Source: FEN-1297 sp021817845
GTDB lineage: Bacteria; Bacteroidota; Ignavibacteria; Ignavibacteriales; Ignavibacteriaceae
Assembly (NCBI GenBank): GCA_021817845.1
Contig: JAKAFW010000001.1
Coordinates: 186,001 to 250,000 of the forward strand
Direction: 5' to 3'
Length of the DNA stretch: 64,000 nt
Shown here: in pieces, positions 43,104 to 51,329 of the stretch
Layout: every line of letters begins with the position of its first letter
Numbering within the stretch: the first letter of the stretch is position 1
Notes under the pieces: model-generated
The model's database searches: none
Told to the model about the DNA's origin: nothing
The model's input: only the letters and a program-made list of their open reading frames with translations
Made by a program: the position numbers and the translations under genes

Positions 43104-43727
43104 ATGAACAGTATCACTCAAATAAAAACCATTGCTTCAGCTTCTGAAACAAAATTGAAAGAGAAAAGCTCCGTTTTCTTAGGATTTGTCTTCCCGGTCA
43201 AATCTGTTGAGGAGGCAGCCGAAAAATTAGCATTACTTCGGAAAAAATATTTTGATGCATCACATCATTGTTACGCTTATAGATTAACAGATGGAATTTT
43301 GAAATATTCCGATGACGGAGAACCAAACGGTACGGCAGGTGTAAGGATATTCAATGCGATTGAACATTTTGAACTTGTGAACGTTCTTCTGGTGGTTGTA
43401 AGGTATTTCGGAGGAATAAAACTTGGAGTTGGTCCTCTAGGGAAGGCATATTATAATTCAGCTTTTCAAACAATTGAATCAGCTCAAATTTATGTTCAAA
43501 AGCCGTATCTAAAAATTGCAATAGTATCAAATTATTTATTTATCAATCAAATCAAAAAACTATTATCCAAATATGAAGCAAAAATCGAAGAGATAAAATT
43601 CGATGAGGAAGTCAGACTCAGTTACTTTGTTAATCCAGAAAAGGTTGAGATGTTATCTTTTGAGTTGACGGAATTATCGAAAGGGAAGACAAAAATTTCG
43701 GTTGGAAGTTCAGTTGTATACCTTTGA
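43104..43727 (+). CDS. YigZ/IMPACT family protein
   Basis: A 207-residue cytoplasmic protein. The N-terminal UPF0029/IMPACT domain (1-125) has 'EKSSVFLGFVFPVKSVEEA', 'DASHHCYAY', 'SDDGEPNGTAG' and 'VVVRYFGGIKLGVGPLGKAY', all hallmark blocks. A C-terminal DUF1949-like ferredoxin fold (~140-200) follows. Eukaryotic relatives bind Gcn1 and bacterial ones may bind nucleic acid or ribosomes; the role is not settled. It is divergent from uvrA and followed by a repeat block without a clear terminator. The length matches the family. Confidence 0.92.
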   Translation: MNSITQIKTIASASETKLKEKSSVFLGFVFPVKSVEEAAEKLALLRKKYFDASHHCYAYRLTDGILKYSDDGEPNGTAGVRIFNAIEHFELVNVLLVVVRYFGGIKLGVGPLGKAYYNSAFQTIESAQIYVQKPYLKIAIVSNYLFINQIKKLLSKYEAKIEEIKFDEEVRLSYFVNPEKVEMLSFELTELSKGKTKISVGSSVVYL

Positions 43728-43736
43728 TACTTATGT

Positions 43737-44210
43737 ACCGGGGCTATTCAAGGGATTTCTCCTCCCTAACGGTCGTCGAAATGTCTATTACTTGCGTGTC
43801 ATATCGAAGGAGTCATCGACTGAGATATCCCACGGTCAACTCGTGTACCTGAGCTATTCATGGGATTTCTCCTTCGATGACTCAGTCGAAATGACACTAA
43901 TCCTAGTGGGATTTCTCCCTTCGGTCGAAATGACAATTATTCGCGTGTACAAGGGATTTCTCCTCCCTAACGGTCGTCGAAATGTCTATTACTTGCGTGT
44001 CATATCGAAGGAGTCATCGACTGAGATATCCCACGGTCAATTCGTGTACCTGAGCTATTCATGGGATTTCTCCTTCGATGACTCAGTCGAAATGACACTA
44101 ATCCTAGTGGGATTTCTCCCTTCGGTCGAAATGACAATTATTCGCGTGTACATGGGGTTTCTCCTTCGATGACCTACCTACCGGACAGGCAGGCTCAGTC
44201 GATGACACTA
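43737..44210. repeat. TCATTTCGA-family repeat block 3 with a 201-bp tandem duplication
   Basis: Two almost identical 201-bp units (43749-43949 and 43950-44150) plus the start of a third at 44151. Each contains GGGATTTCTCC, TGTCATATCGAAGGAGTCAT, GAGATATCCCACGGTCAA and GACTCAGTCGAAATGACA modules. Because 201 is a multiple of three, a 156-codon frame (43702-44172) stays open across both units. It has no family and is repeat-derived. A GCCTACCGG-type palindrome (CCTACCGGACAGGCAGG) follows near 44174-44191. Confidence 0.88.
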
Positions 44211-44235
44211 ATATTCTTAGTAGGAGATCAATTAA

Positions 44236-44274
44236 AAGGTATACCTTGACAATTTTAGAAACTTTATTCATATT
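44236..44274 (+). promoter_or_regulatory. MarR-gene promoter with overlapping palindromic operator
   Basis: A perfect 12-bp palindrome AAGGTATACCTT (44236-44247) overlaps TTGACA (44246-44251). A 17-bp spacer leads to CATATT (44269-44274), a fair sigma-70-type promoter 34 bp before the MarR start. Overlap of the palindrome with the -35 box suits autorepression. Confidence 0.5.
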
Positions 44275-44307
44275 TGCTGAAAGCAATAATTATTAAAAGG
44301 AACGTTT

Positions 44308-44760
44308 GTGAAAAATAATTTTAATGTCACAGCAAATAAGTTAGCCGAATTAACCTTCTCCCTCCTTGGAAGCTGTCAGGAAAAAGAGCTCCGGCTTGCA
44401 GAATCTTACGGATTAACTTCGGTAGAATTCCGCTGCCTGAGATTATTTGGGTTGAATGAACCCATGAATAATAAAAGCATTGCAGAAAAAATGAATTTAA
44501 GCCCGAGCCGGTTAACACGAATAATTGACGGTTTAGTCAAAAAAGGATACGTGATAAGGAATATCAATAAAATTGACCGACGGAATATGCAGCTTGATTT
44601 ATCTGAAAAAGGTAAATCGCTTGTCGGACAATTGAACAGAGCCTATGTAGATGTCCATAAGGAAATTTTGGAAAATATTGATGAAACACAACATCAGCCT
44701 CTTCTGAAGGCAATGTCCGATATGATGGAAGCCCTAGATAAATGGATATCTAGAGGCTGA
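44308..44760 (+). CDS. MarR-family transcriptional regulator
   Basis: A 150-residue winged-helix repressor-type protein. Helices precede the DNA-binding motif 'NNKSIAEKMNLSPSRLTRII' (recognition helix SPSRLTRIIDGLVKKGYV). The wing 'IDRRNMQLDLSEKGKSLV' is classical MarR ('DRR...L.LT..G'). A C-terminal dimerisation helix ends 'MSDMMEALDKWISR'. The start is GTG with AAAAGGA at the correct distance. There is no partner transporter or enzyme next to it: a convergent helical protein follows 3 bp downstream. The ligand is unknown. A palindrome over its -35 box suggests that it represses itself. Confidence 0.9.
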   Translation: MKNNFNVTANKLAELTFSLLGSCQEKELRLAESYGLTSVEFRCLRLFGLNEPMNNKSIAEKMNLSPSRLTRIIDGLVKKGYVIRNINKIDRRNMQLDLSEKGKSLVGQLNRAYVDVHKEILENIDETQHQPLLKAMSDMMEALDKWISRG

Positions 44761-44762
44761 TA

Positions 44763-45203
44763 TTACTTTGATTGATTTCTTCTAAAATCATTCAGGTACA
44801 TTTTTGCGAATTCTAAATCGGATAGTAGTTCTGTTAGATTTGAAAAATTTTGCTGACTAAGCCCTAAGAAATTCTCATCGAAGTGCTTTTTTAATTCATT
44901 ATTGGAATTTCGGAGTATATGTCTAAGTTGTCCGGTTGTCTTTTCTATTGTGGAAGCGAAATCTTTCTTTATTTCTTCGATATTTTTAATCCCGGAATTA
45001 CCTGAATGATTTTTCAATATGCGCATCAAGCCCATAGCATACTTTGCCGAAAACAATAATTCTTCAAATTCTTTTTGATTTGCATAATCAATTGCAAGTT
45101 GGAAAATTCTAAAAAGCTCAAGCTTTCTTTTCAATTTTGATTTTGAAATTATTTCTACTTCGTTTACAAAATCCTCAGGCTTCATTATATAAATATCATT
45201 CAT
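44763..45203 (-). CDS. Helical protein of unknown function
   Basis: A 146-residue soluble, charged, almost fully helical protein (LKRKLELFRIFQLAIDYANQ..., 'FSAKYAMGLMRIL', 'KDFASTIEKTTGQLRHILRN', 'LTELLSDLEFAKMYLNDFRR'). The pattern suggests a four-helix bundle and no Cys, signal peptide or membrane segment is seen. I recognise no family. It is encoded 25 bp downstream of the O-methyltransferase gene on the same strand, so the pair is probably co-transcribed. It is convergent with the MarR gene, with only 2 bp between stops. No obvious terminator. Confidence 0.65.
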   Translation of the reverse strand: MNDIYIMKPEDFVNEVEIISKSKLKRKLELFRIFQLAIDYANQKEFEELLFSAKYAMGLMRILKNHSGNSGIKNIEEIKKDFASTIEKTTGQLRHILRNSNNELKKHFDENFLGLSQQNFSNLTELLSDLEFAKMYLNDFRRNQSK

Positions 45204-45228
45204 CGAACTTCCTTTACTTTTGGCTAAT

Positions 45229-45870
45229 TTATAACTTTATGCCGAGTCCGATTCCATCACCGACCGGTAGGATTGTTGTCGTTAGGCTTTTTTGTGAAGT
45301 GAAAATTTTGTTAAACTCCCGGATATCCTTTGTGGAATTTTTTTGATCTGCCGGAACTCTTGGAGATGCTGCGTAACCTTTCCATAATAAATTGTCGACA
45401 AAAATGATCCCATCTTTTTTAAGCAGTATTAGGCAATAATCAAAAAGCCTTTTATAATCTCTTTTATCTGCGTCAAGAAAGATGAAGTCATATTTTTTAT
45501 CCAACCTTGGCATAACATCAAACGCATTTCCCTCCATTAAAATAATTTTATCGTTAAGACCGGCTTTGGAAATATTTTCCTTAGCTAATTTTATATTATC
45601 CTTACTCTTTTCAATTGTATGAAGTATTCCTTTTTTCTTTAGATTTCTTGCAATTATTATTGAAGAATAGGCGATTGCGGTTCCTAACTCAAGAACTCGT
45701 TTCGGTTCAGTCATTGAAATTAGGATTTCCAATAACCTTGCTGAGTCTTTCGATAAAATAGGCACACTGTTTTTTTCTGCGAAGTCTTCAAGCTCAAGAA
45801 TTAAAGGGTCAGTCTCTTGCCCAAAGCTTTGTAGATATTTTAACTGGGAGGGGTAAATAATTTTTTCCAT
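45229..45870 (-). CDS. SAM-dependent O-methyltransferase (Methyltransf_3)
   Basis: A 213-residue class I methyltransferase of the catechol-O-methyltransferase-like group. The SAM-binding motif I is 'RVLELGTAIAYSSIIIA', the acidic end of strand 2 is in 'LHTIEKSKDNIKLAKENI', the metal-binding 'DFIFLDADKRDYKRLFDYC' is present, and 'GIIFVDNLLWKG' carries the second metal ligand. The final part 'TTILPVGDGIGLGIKL' is the usual C-terminus. Relatives methylate catechols, caffeoyl-CoA or, in the TrmR/YrrM branch, wobble uridine of tRNA; the latter is plausible for an orphan bacterial copy. A small helical gene follows. Confidence 0.9.
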   Translation of the reverse strand: MEKIIYPSQLKYLQSFGQETDPLILELEDFAEKNSVPILSKDSARLLEILISMTEPKRVLELGTAIAYSSIIIARNLKKKGILHTIEKSKDNIKLAKENISKAGLNDKIILMEGNAFDVMPRLDKKYDFIFLDADKRDYKRLFDYCLILLKKDGIIFVDNLLWKGYAASPRVPADQKNSTKDIREFNKIFTSQKSLTTTILPVGDGIGLGIKL

Positions 45871-45922
45871 TATAGAACCTCATTTATAATATATACTGAT
45901 GATATGCAACTCGGCAAAAATT

Positions 45923-46012
45923 GGAGTAGTGGAGCAATGGAGTAGTGGAGTAGGGAATTGTTAGGCTTTTCCCATTATTCCAACATTCCAATATTCCAAT
46001 ATTCCATCATTC
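45923..46012. repeat. Inverted arrays of 8-bp words
   Basis: Four GGAGTAGT-type octamers (45923-45954) face five ATTCC-type octamers (45972-46011: CCATTATT, CCAACATT, CCAATATT, CCAATATT, CCATCATT). The second set is the complement of the GGAATAAT words at 50975. RNA or single-stranded DNA could fold into a long, mismatched hairpin in the 3' region of the subtilase gene. Confidence 0.75.
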
Positions 46013-46041
46013 CGTAAATCTGTTTTTGCAATGTGAATTAT

Positions 46042-48048
46042 TTATTTCAGTAATAATAATTTATTACTATAATTTTGTCCACCGAGCGTGAGAATATAAA
46101 AATAAACTCCGCTTGAACAAGTGATTCCGTTAGCTGATTTCCCATCCCATGTTACTGTAGTTAAGCCGGTTTGAGTCATTCCGTTGAAAAGAGTTTTAAC
46201 TATCTGACCTAATCCGTTAGTTATAATTAAACGGGCGTTTTGTATTGAAGGAGAATAAAACTGTATTCCCATTTTTTGGCTTGCAGGGTTAAAAGGATTG
46301 GGGTAGCTAATGCCTAAAACATTTTGCGGAAGAGTAATTGGAGGAGTAATTACTGTATCCCTCACAGAAGAAATAACGTCGTCTCCGCTATTAAATGAAT
46401 AGTAGTTGCTTGCTGGTTCTTGGATCTGATTTCCAATGCTGTCTTTATAAGTGAAGTAGAATCTCACTTTATCTCCTGATGGAATTTGCGGAAATAAAAA
46501 AGAATATTTTAAAGTGTCGTCATATTTTAGATTAACATCTACAAAATTAGACGTTTCTATCGAGTAATGAAGTATTGCAGTCGAAGGTTGAATTCCCGTA
46601 TTTGAAAAAAATATTTTATTCAGTGTGTACTGGTTTTGAGTTGAATCGTAATAAAGATTTGGAAAGTTGATTGCTTTTTCAGCTGAAACCAGACCGTAGC
46701 CCCTGTCATCGTTTGGTTGTGAATAATTATCTGCTGTCTCCATCAATATTTGTCTAACTTGTACATTCGTTAACTTAGGATATGCAGAAAGTAGCAATGC
46801 TGCAACACCGGCAGTTATAGGGGTTGCAAATGAGGTACCACTGCCTGTTCCGTATGAGCTATAACCGCTGGCAACATCAGCGCCATAATTATTTGCGCCT
46901 AAGGCTACTAACTCCGGCTTTATTCTTCCGTCATACGTTGGACCCCGGGAACTGAAGGCAGTTACCTGATTGAGAGCATCAACTGCGCCGATTGTCAGAG
47001 CATTTATTCCGTCGCCTGGCGTGATTATATAATGCCAGGAATTGTCTCCTTCATTACCTGCAGCAGTAACTGTTACGACACCTCTTTGAAAAGCAAGCGC
47101 AATAGCTTTAGCGCAGATTGTTGTTTTGCCATCCATGTCTTTATAAGTATAGGAATATGTTGTGTCGTCAAAAATATTATATCCAAGAGAACTTGTAGTT
47201 ACATCAACACCCATTCCTTCCATCCATTCAAGAGCTGCTGCATAATTATCTTCTTCAATATGGCTCTCACTTCTGTCGTCTTCGGTTTTTGCAAGAATAA
47301 ATGTTGCATCGTGAGCGACACCGATAATATTCCCCGGTTTATATCCACCGATCAAAGAAAAGACAAAAGTTCCATGGTCTCCGGAACTTGGATCATCGCC
47401 CGGCTGAGGCGCAGTAGAAGTTACATGAAAGACATAATTATATTCTGCCTGCACGTCTTGATTTACGAGTGATTCATGCTGGTGCCAAATAAATCCATCG
47501 TCAAGTATCCCGATAATGACACCTTTTCCGGTAATTCCTTTTGCATGCACCTCCGGAATATCAGACATATTAAATTCTTGAAATGACGGTCCATACAGAG
47601 GATTAGAAGATGTGCCGGAAACTTTCTGAGGAATTATTTTCTCAAGTGAATTTGAGTTTTTAAAACTAAGAATTCTAACCGGGTCAATGTTTTTTACAAA
47701 AGATAATGCTGAAATTTCTTTTACCTGCGCGTCGGTTAGAAATGCAGAAATTGCATTAAACCAATTCAATTCATTTTCGACCTTAACGCCAAGGTTTTCA
47801 ATTGCGGTTACATAATCCTGTTTTATAGGAATATCCTGGTAGGTTATAATATTTTTTCCCATTACTTTTTCACGTCGCTCTATACTTCTTGCAGATAGCA
47901 ACTTCAAAGCGCTTTGGTAGACAGCCTCAGTTTTGTACAATGCTTTTCCCGGGGTTATGCCTTTGTCCTTAAAGTATATTAAGTACTTTGTCTGCGGAAA
48001 GATTAACGAAGTTGTTATCAACAAAAAATACAGAGTTAGTTTCTTCAT
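46042..48048 (-). CDS. Secreted S8 subtilisin-like protease with T9SS sorting domain
   Basis: A 668-residue extracellular serine protease. Signal peptide 1-19. An I9-like propeptide region (~20-125) has 'KYLIYFKDKG' and 'VKEISALSFVKNIDPVRIL'. The catalytic domain has Asp183 in 'ILDDG', His225 in 'GDHGT', oxyanion Asn332 in 'AAGNEG' and nucleophile Ser406 in 'GTSFATPITAGVAALLL'. A beta-sandwich linker (~465-560) precedes a type-A sorting domain ('GISYPNPFNPASQKMGIQFY', 'GLGQIVKTLFNG', 'SSGVYFYILTLGG', tail 'NKLLLLK'). All catalytic residues are present, so an active enzyme secreted by Sec then T9SS is expected. It follows lepB on the same strand with a 96-bp gap. Confidence 0.95.
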   Translation of the reverse strand: MKKLTLYFLLITTSLIFPQTKYLIYFKDKGITPGKALYKTEAVYQSALKLLSARSIERREKVMGKNIITYQDIPIKQDYVTAIENLGVKVENELNWFNAISAFLTDAQVKEISALSFVKNIDPVRILSFKNSNSLEKIIPQKVSGTSSNPLYGPSFQEFNMSDIPEVHAKGITGKGVIIGILDDGFIWHQHESLVNQDVQAEYNYVFHVTSTAPQPGDDPSSGDHGTFVFSLIGGYKPGNIIGVAHDATFILAKTEDDRSESHIEEDNYAAALEWMEGMGVDVTTSSLGYNIFDDTTYSYTYKDMDGKTTICAKAIALAFQRGVVTVTAAGNEGDNSWHYIITPGDGINALTIGAVDALNQVTAFSSRGPTYDGRIKPELVALGANNYGADVASGYSSYGTGSGTSFATPITAGVAALLLSAYPKLTNVQVRQILMETADNYSQPNDDRGYGLVSAEKAINFPNLYYDSTQNQYTLNKIFFSNTGIQPSTAILHYSIETSNFVDVNLKYDDTLKYSFLFPQIPSGDKVRFYFTYKDSIGNQIQEPASNYYSFNSGDDVISSVRDTVITPPITLPQNVLGISYPNPFNPASQKMGIQFYSPSIQNARLIITNGLGQIVKTLFNGMTQTGLTTVTWDGKSANGITCSSGVYFYILTLGGQNYSNKLLLLK

Positions 48049-48144
48049 CTTTATTTTTCAAAATTTATTTATTAAAGTATTTAAATCTCTCAAACAGAAA
48101 TATATCTTGGATAGTTCAAAGTAAAAAATCAAATTGTAATATAC

Positions 48145-49062
48145 TTAGTGGATCACAGAGAAAACCCGTTTTATTCTAATTGAGCTAAATAATTTCCTTA
48201 ACTGATAAAAAGGAACTGATTCCTTCCATGACCAATAAATCATTAATGCTTTTCCAATAATCAAATCTGAGGGGACAAATCCCCAGTAGCGGCTGTCCAT
48301 GCTGTCGTCGCGATTATCGCCCAATACAAAATAGTAATTTTTTTTGAACGTATAACTTCTGGTAGGTTTATCATTAATCGTAATAACCGTTCCTTCAACG
48401 CTAACCGCGGGTTTATCAAATTCTCTGTCAATAATGGTTTGCCACTTTTTGATATTTTGCGGAGAGATATCAATCGTCATTCCTTTTTTAGGAACAATCA
48501 CCGGACCATAGTTATTGCTGTTCCACTTTTCACCGGGTGGATAAATCCTATTATCCGGCGTGTTGGAACTGACTTTAGATTTGTTCAATAAAGCATTTTG
48601 CGGTAAAGGAATTCTCTCATTGTTTACAAAAACAATACCTTGTCTTATTAGAATTGTATCTCCCGGCAATCCAATAATTCTCTTAATAAAATTTTGGTAA
48701 TCTTTCGGTTTAATTTCGCCCTGGTACCCTGGGAATCTGAATACAACTACATCATTTCTTTTTGGATGGGCTATCGAAATCAGCTTAAGACTTGGAATAG
48801 GAATATTGAGCAATGGAATGCGAGCCGGAGTTGATAATTTATAGGAGGCTTTATTTACGATGACGAAATCACCTACCAGCAAAGTATTTTCCATTGACGC
48901 TGAGGGGATAGTGTTTGCTTCGATAAAAAAAGATTTAACAATTAAAGCCAATAGAAAAGCTATTAATATTGCTCGAAAGAAATTTTTAAGATTCGGCTTT
49001 CTTCCGGAATTATCCGTTTCAACCTTTGCTGCTTGAGAGATGTTATTATAAGATTGAGCCAA
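48145..49062 (-). CDS. lepB: Signal peptidase I
   Basis: A 305-residue inner-membrane protease that removes Sec signal peptides. One N-terminal membrane helix (~28-47). The catalytic Ser56 lies in 'TIPSASMENTLLVGDFV' and general base Lys127 in 'KRIIGLPGD'. The late boxes 'YFVLGDNRDDSMDSRYWGFV' and 'GKALMIYWSW' complete the family pattern. About 60 residues between boxes form an inserted beta subdomain. It lies 15 bp downstream of lepA on the same strand, the classic lepA-lepB order. All secreted proteins in this window depend on such an enzyme. Confidence 0.95.
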   Translation of the reverse strand: MAQSYNNISQAAKVETDNSGRKPNLKNFFRAILIAFLLALIVKSFFIEANTIPSASMENTLLVGDFVIVNKASYKLSTPARIPLLNIPIPSLKLISIAHPKRNDVVVFRFPGYQGEIKPKDYQNFIKRIIGLPGDTILIRQGIVFVNNERIPLPQNALLNKSKVSSNTPDNRIYPPGEKWNSNNYGPVIVPKKGMTIDISPQNIKKWQTIIDREFDKPAVSVEGTVITINDKPTRSYTFKKNYYFVLGDNRDDSMDSRYWGFVPSDLIIGKALMIYWSWKESVPFYQLRKLFSSIRIKRVFSVIH

Positions 49063-49077
49063 ACCTTACTCTTTCGA

Positions 49078-50871
49078 TTATTCGTCGATTTGGAGAACAG
49101 CTAAGAAAGCTTCCTGAGGAATTTCTACATTTCCTACTTGCTTCATTCGCTTTTTACCCTCTTTTTGTTTTTCAAGAAGCTTGCGTTTGCGGGTAATATC
49201 ACCGCCGTAACATTTCGCAAGTACATTTTTTCTTAATGCCTTTACGACTGATTTTGAAATTACTTTTGATCCTATTGCAGCTTGAATATCAATTTCAAAC
49301 ATCTGACGCGGTATTAGGTCTTTTAACTTTGTACAAACTTTTCTTCCCCAATCATAAGATTTACTCTTATGAACGATCATCGATAGAGCGTCTACCGGCT
49401 CGTTATTGAGAAGTATGTCAAGCTTTACTAAATCAGATTCCCTGTAGTCAATATATTCATAATCTAAAGAAGCATATCCGCGCGTAGTAGATTTTAATTT
49501 ATCGTAGAAATCAAAGATTATTTCCGCAAGTGGAAATTCGTATTGGATATCTGCCCGTGTAGGGTCTATGTAAGTCGTATTTTTATAAGTACCGCGTTTG
49601 TCTGTTGCCAACTTCATAATATTACCTACATATTCACTTGGGCAAACAATTTGAGCTTTAACATAAGGCTCCTCAATTCGTTCAATATCTCCGACCGTAG
49701 GCATCAATGCGGGATTATCAACTACTAATTTATCTCCGTTTTTCTTGTAAACATAATATTCAACGTTTGGAAGAGTTGTAATAATTGATTGATTATATTC
49801 CCGTAGTAATCTTTCCTGAACTATCTCCATGTGAAGGAGTCCAAGAAATCCGCATCTAAATCCAAATCCAAGCGCTGCAGAAGTCTCGGGCTGGTACTGC
49901 AAGGCTGAATCATTTAATCTAAATTTCTCAAGAGCATCGCGAAGGTCTTCAAACTCATCCGCATCGGTAGGATAAAGACCGCTATAGACCATCGGCTTAA
50001 CTTCTTTATAGCCCGGAAGCGGTTGTGCTGCGCCTTGCTTTGCATGTGTTACTGTATCTCCCACTTTGATGTCGTGAACATCTTTTATTCCCGGAATCAG
50101 ATATCCAACATTTCCCGCAGAAAGCTCTTCGTTTTTTATTTTTCTTAACCCAAGTATTCCAACCTCTTCGGCATCAATATCTTTGTCGACAACAAAACAT
50201 TTCAGTTTGTCATTTGTCTTAATCGTGCCGTTAAAAACCCTGATATAAGCCACTGCTCCGCGGTAAATATCAAATATCGAATCGAAGATTAAAGCTTGTA
50301 GCGGAGCTTTGGGGTCTCCTTTAGGCGCCGGGATTTTTTTTACGACAGCTTCTAAAATTTCAATTATCCCTATTTTTGATTTGGCGCTTGCTAATATTAT
50401 TTCATCAGATTCACAACCGATAAGATCGATTATTTGTCCTTTTACTTTATCAATTTCTGCGCTTGGGAGATCAATCTTGTTAATAACAGGAATAATTTCA
50501 AGTCCCGCTTCGATGGCGAGATAAAGATTGCTTATTGTTTGTGCTTCTACACCTTGTGCAGCATCCACAATTAAAACTGCTCCTTCACAAGCTGCGAGTG
50601 AGCGGGATACTTCATAGGTAAAATCAACATGACCGGGAGTATCGATTAAATTCAAAGTATATTCTACTTTGTCGTTAGCTAAGTATCTCATTTGAATTGC
50701 ATGAGATTTTATTGTTATACCGCGTTCTCTTTCAAGTTCAAGGTCGTCAAGGACCTGTGCTTTGGCTTCCCGTTCGGAAATTGTATGGGTTTGTTCCAAA
50801 AGACAATCAGCAATGGTTGACTTACCATGGTCGATGTGGGCAATAATACAGAAATTTCTAATATTGTTCAT
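49078..50871 (-). CDS. lepA: Elongation factor 4
   Basis: A 597-residue translational GTPase that acts on stalled or mis-translocated ribosomes. G1 'AHIDHGKST', G2 in 'RERGITIKSHAIQM', G3 'DTPGHVDF', G4 'NKIDLP' and G5 'SAKSKIGI' are all present. Domain order continues with 'GVEAQTISNLY', an EF-G-like 'GLLHMEIVQERLLREYNQ' and the LepA-specific C-terminus 'KCYGGDITRKRKLLEKQKEG' with 'QEAFLAVL'. The length is standard. First gene of the lepA-lepB pair. Confidence 0.97.
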   Translation of the reverse strand: MNNIRNFCIIAHIDHGKSTIADCLLEQTHTISEREAKAQVLDDLELERERGITIKSHAIQMRYLANDKVEYTLNLIDTPGHVDFTYEVSRSLAACEGAVLIVDAAQGVEAQTISNLYLAIEAGLEIIPVINKIDLPSAEIDKVKGQIIDLIGCESDEIILASAKSKIGIIEILEAVVKKIPAPKGDPKAPLQALIFDSIFDIYRGAVAYIRVFNGTIKTNDKLKCFVVDKDIDAEEVGILGLRKIKNEELSAGNVGYLIPGIKDVHDIKVGDTVTHAKQGAAQPLPGYKEVKPMVYSGLYPTDADEFEDLRDALEKFRLNDSALQYQPETSAALGFGFRCGFLGLLHMEIVQERLLREYNQSIITTLPNVEYYVYKKNGDKLVVDNPALMPTVGDIERIEEPYVKAQIVCPSEYVGNIMKLATDKRGTYKNTTYIDPTRADIQYEFPLAEIIFDFYDKLKSTTRGYASLDYEYIDYRESDLVKLDILLNNEPVDALSMIVHKSKSYDWGRKVCTKLKDLIPRQMFEIDIQAAIGSKVISKSVVKALRKNVLAKCYGGDITRKRKLLEKQKEGKKRMKQVGNVEIPQEAFLAVLQIDE

Positions 50872-51156
50872 AACTCTCTTTTAATGAAACTTAAATATAC
50901 GGAGCGCATGAGAATTTTGAAAGGTAAAGCAGAATCTAAAGTGATGGGTCAAATTAAGGGAGGCATTAAAAACAGGAATGATGGAAGAATGGAATAGTGG
51001 AATAATGGAATAATGGAATAATGGAGTGATGGAGTAATGGTACATCAAAAATTATTATTGATGATAAAAAATTGTAATTTTTAATTTCATTTATCTTATT
51101 AAATTATCATTTATACTTTAATAAATTCATTGATGTAAAAATTTCATAAAATCCAT
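50872..51156. repeat. GGAATAAT octamer array in the lepA upstream region
   Basis: Between lepA and the sigma-factor gene no coding frame is seen. At 50975-51038 eight consecutive 8-bp words (GGAATGAT, GGAAGAAT, GGAATAGT, GGAATAAT three times, GGAGTGAT, GGAGTAAT) form a degenerate microsatellite. The remainder is AT-rich and holds the lepA promoter. Confidence 0.8.
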
Positions 51157-51270
51157 AGCGCGGCAAGCTTGCCTACCGGCAGGCAGGCCGCAATGGAATA
51201 TGGAATATGTATGATGGAATATGGAAAATTATTTCAAATATCTTTACATAAAAAACAAAGATTTAAACGG
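51157..51270. repeat. Dispersed TGGAATA-type repeat, copy 3
   Basis: Same head (AGCGCGGCAAG) and body as copy 1 at 13109, but with CTTGCCTACCGGCAGGCAGG inserted between AGCGCGGCAAG and CGCAATGG. At the second site, ACATAAAAAACAAAGATTTAA is uninterrupted where copy 1 carries its own palindrome. It ends 60 bp before the sigma-factor gene. Confidence 0.82.
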
Positions 51271-51329
51271 CAATACTATAAACACAATGTAAATTTTGGA
51301 ACAAAAACTTAAAGGCTTCGTCTAAAATC

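Noticed and set aside
43702..44172. Open frame of 156 codons after the YigZ gene
   Set aside because: It spans the 201-bp tandem repeat, has no ribosome site or family, and its peptide is just the repeat translated twice.
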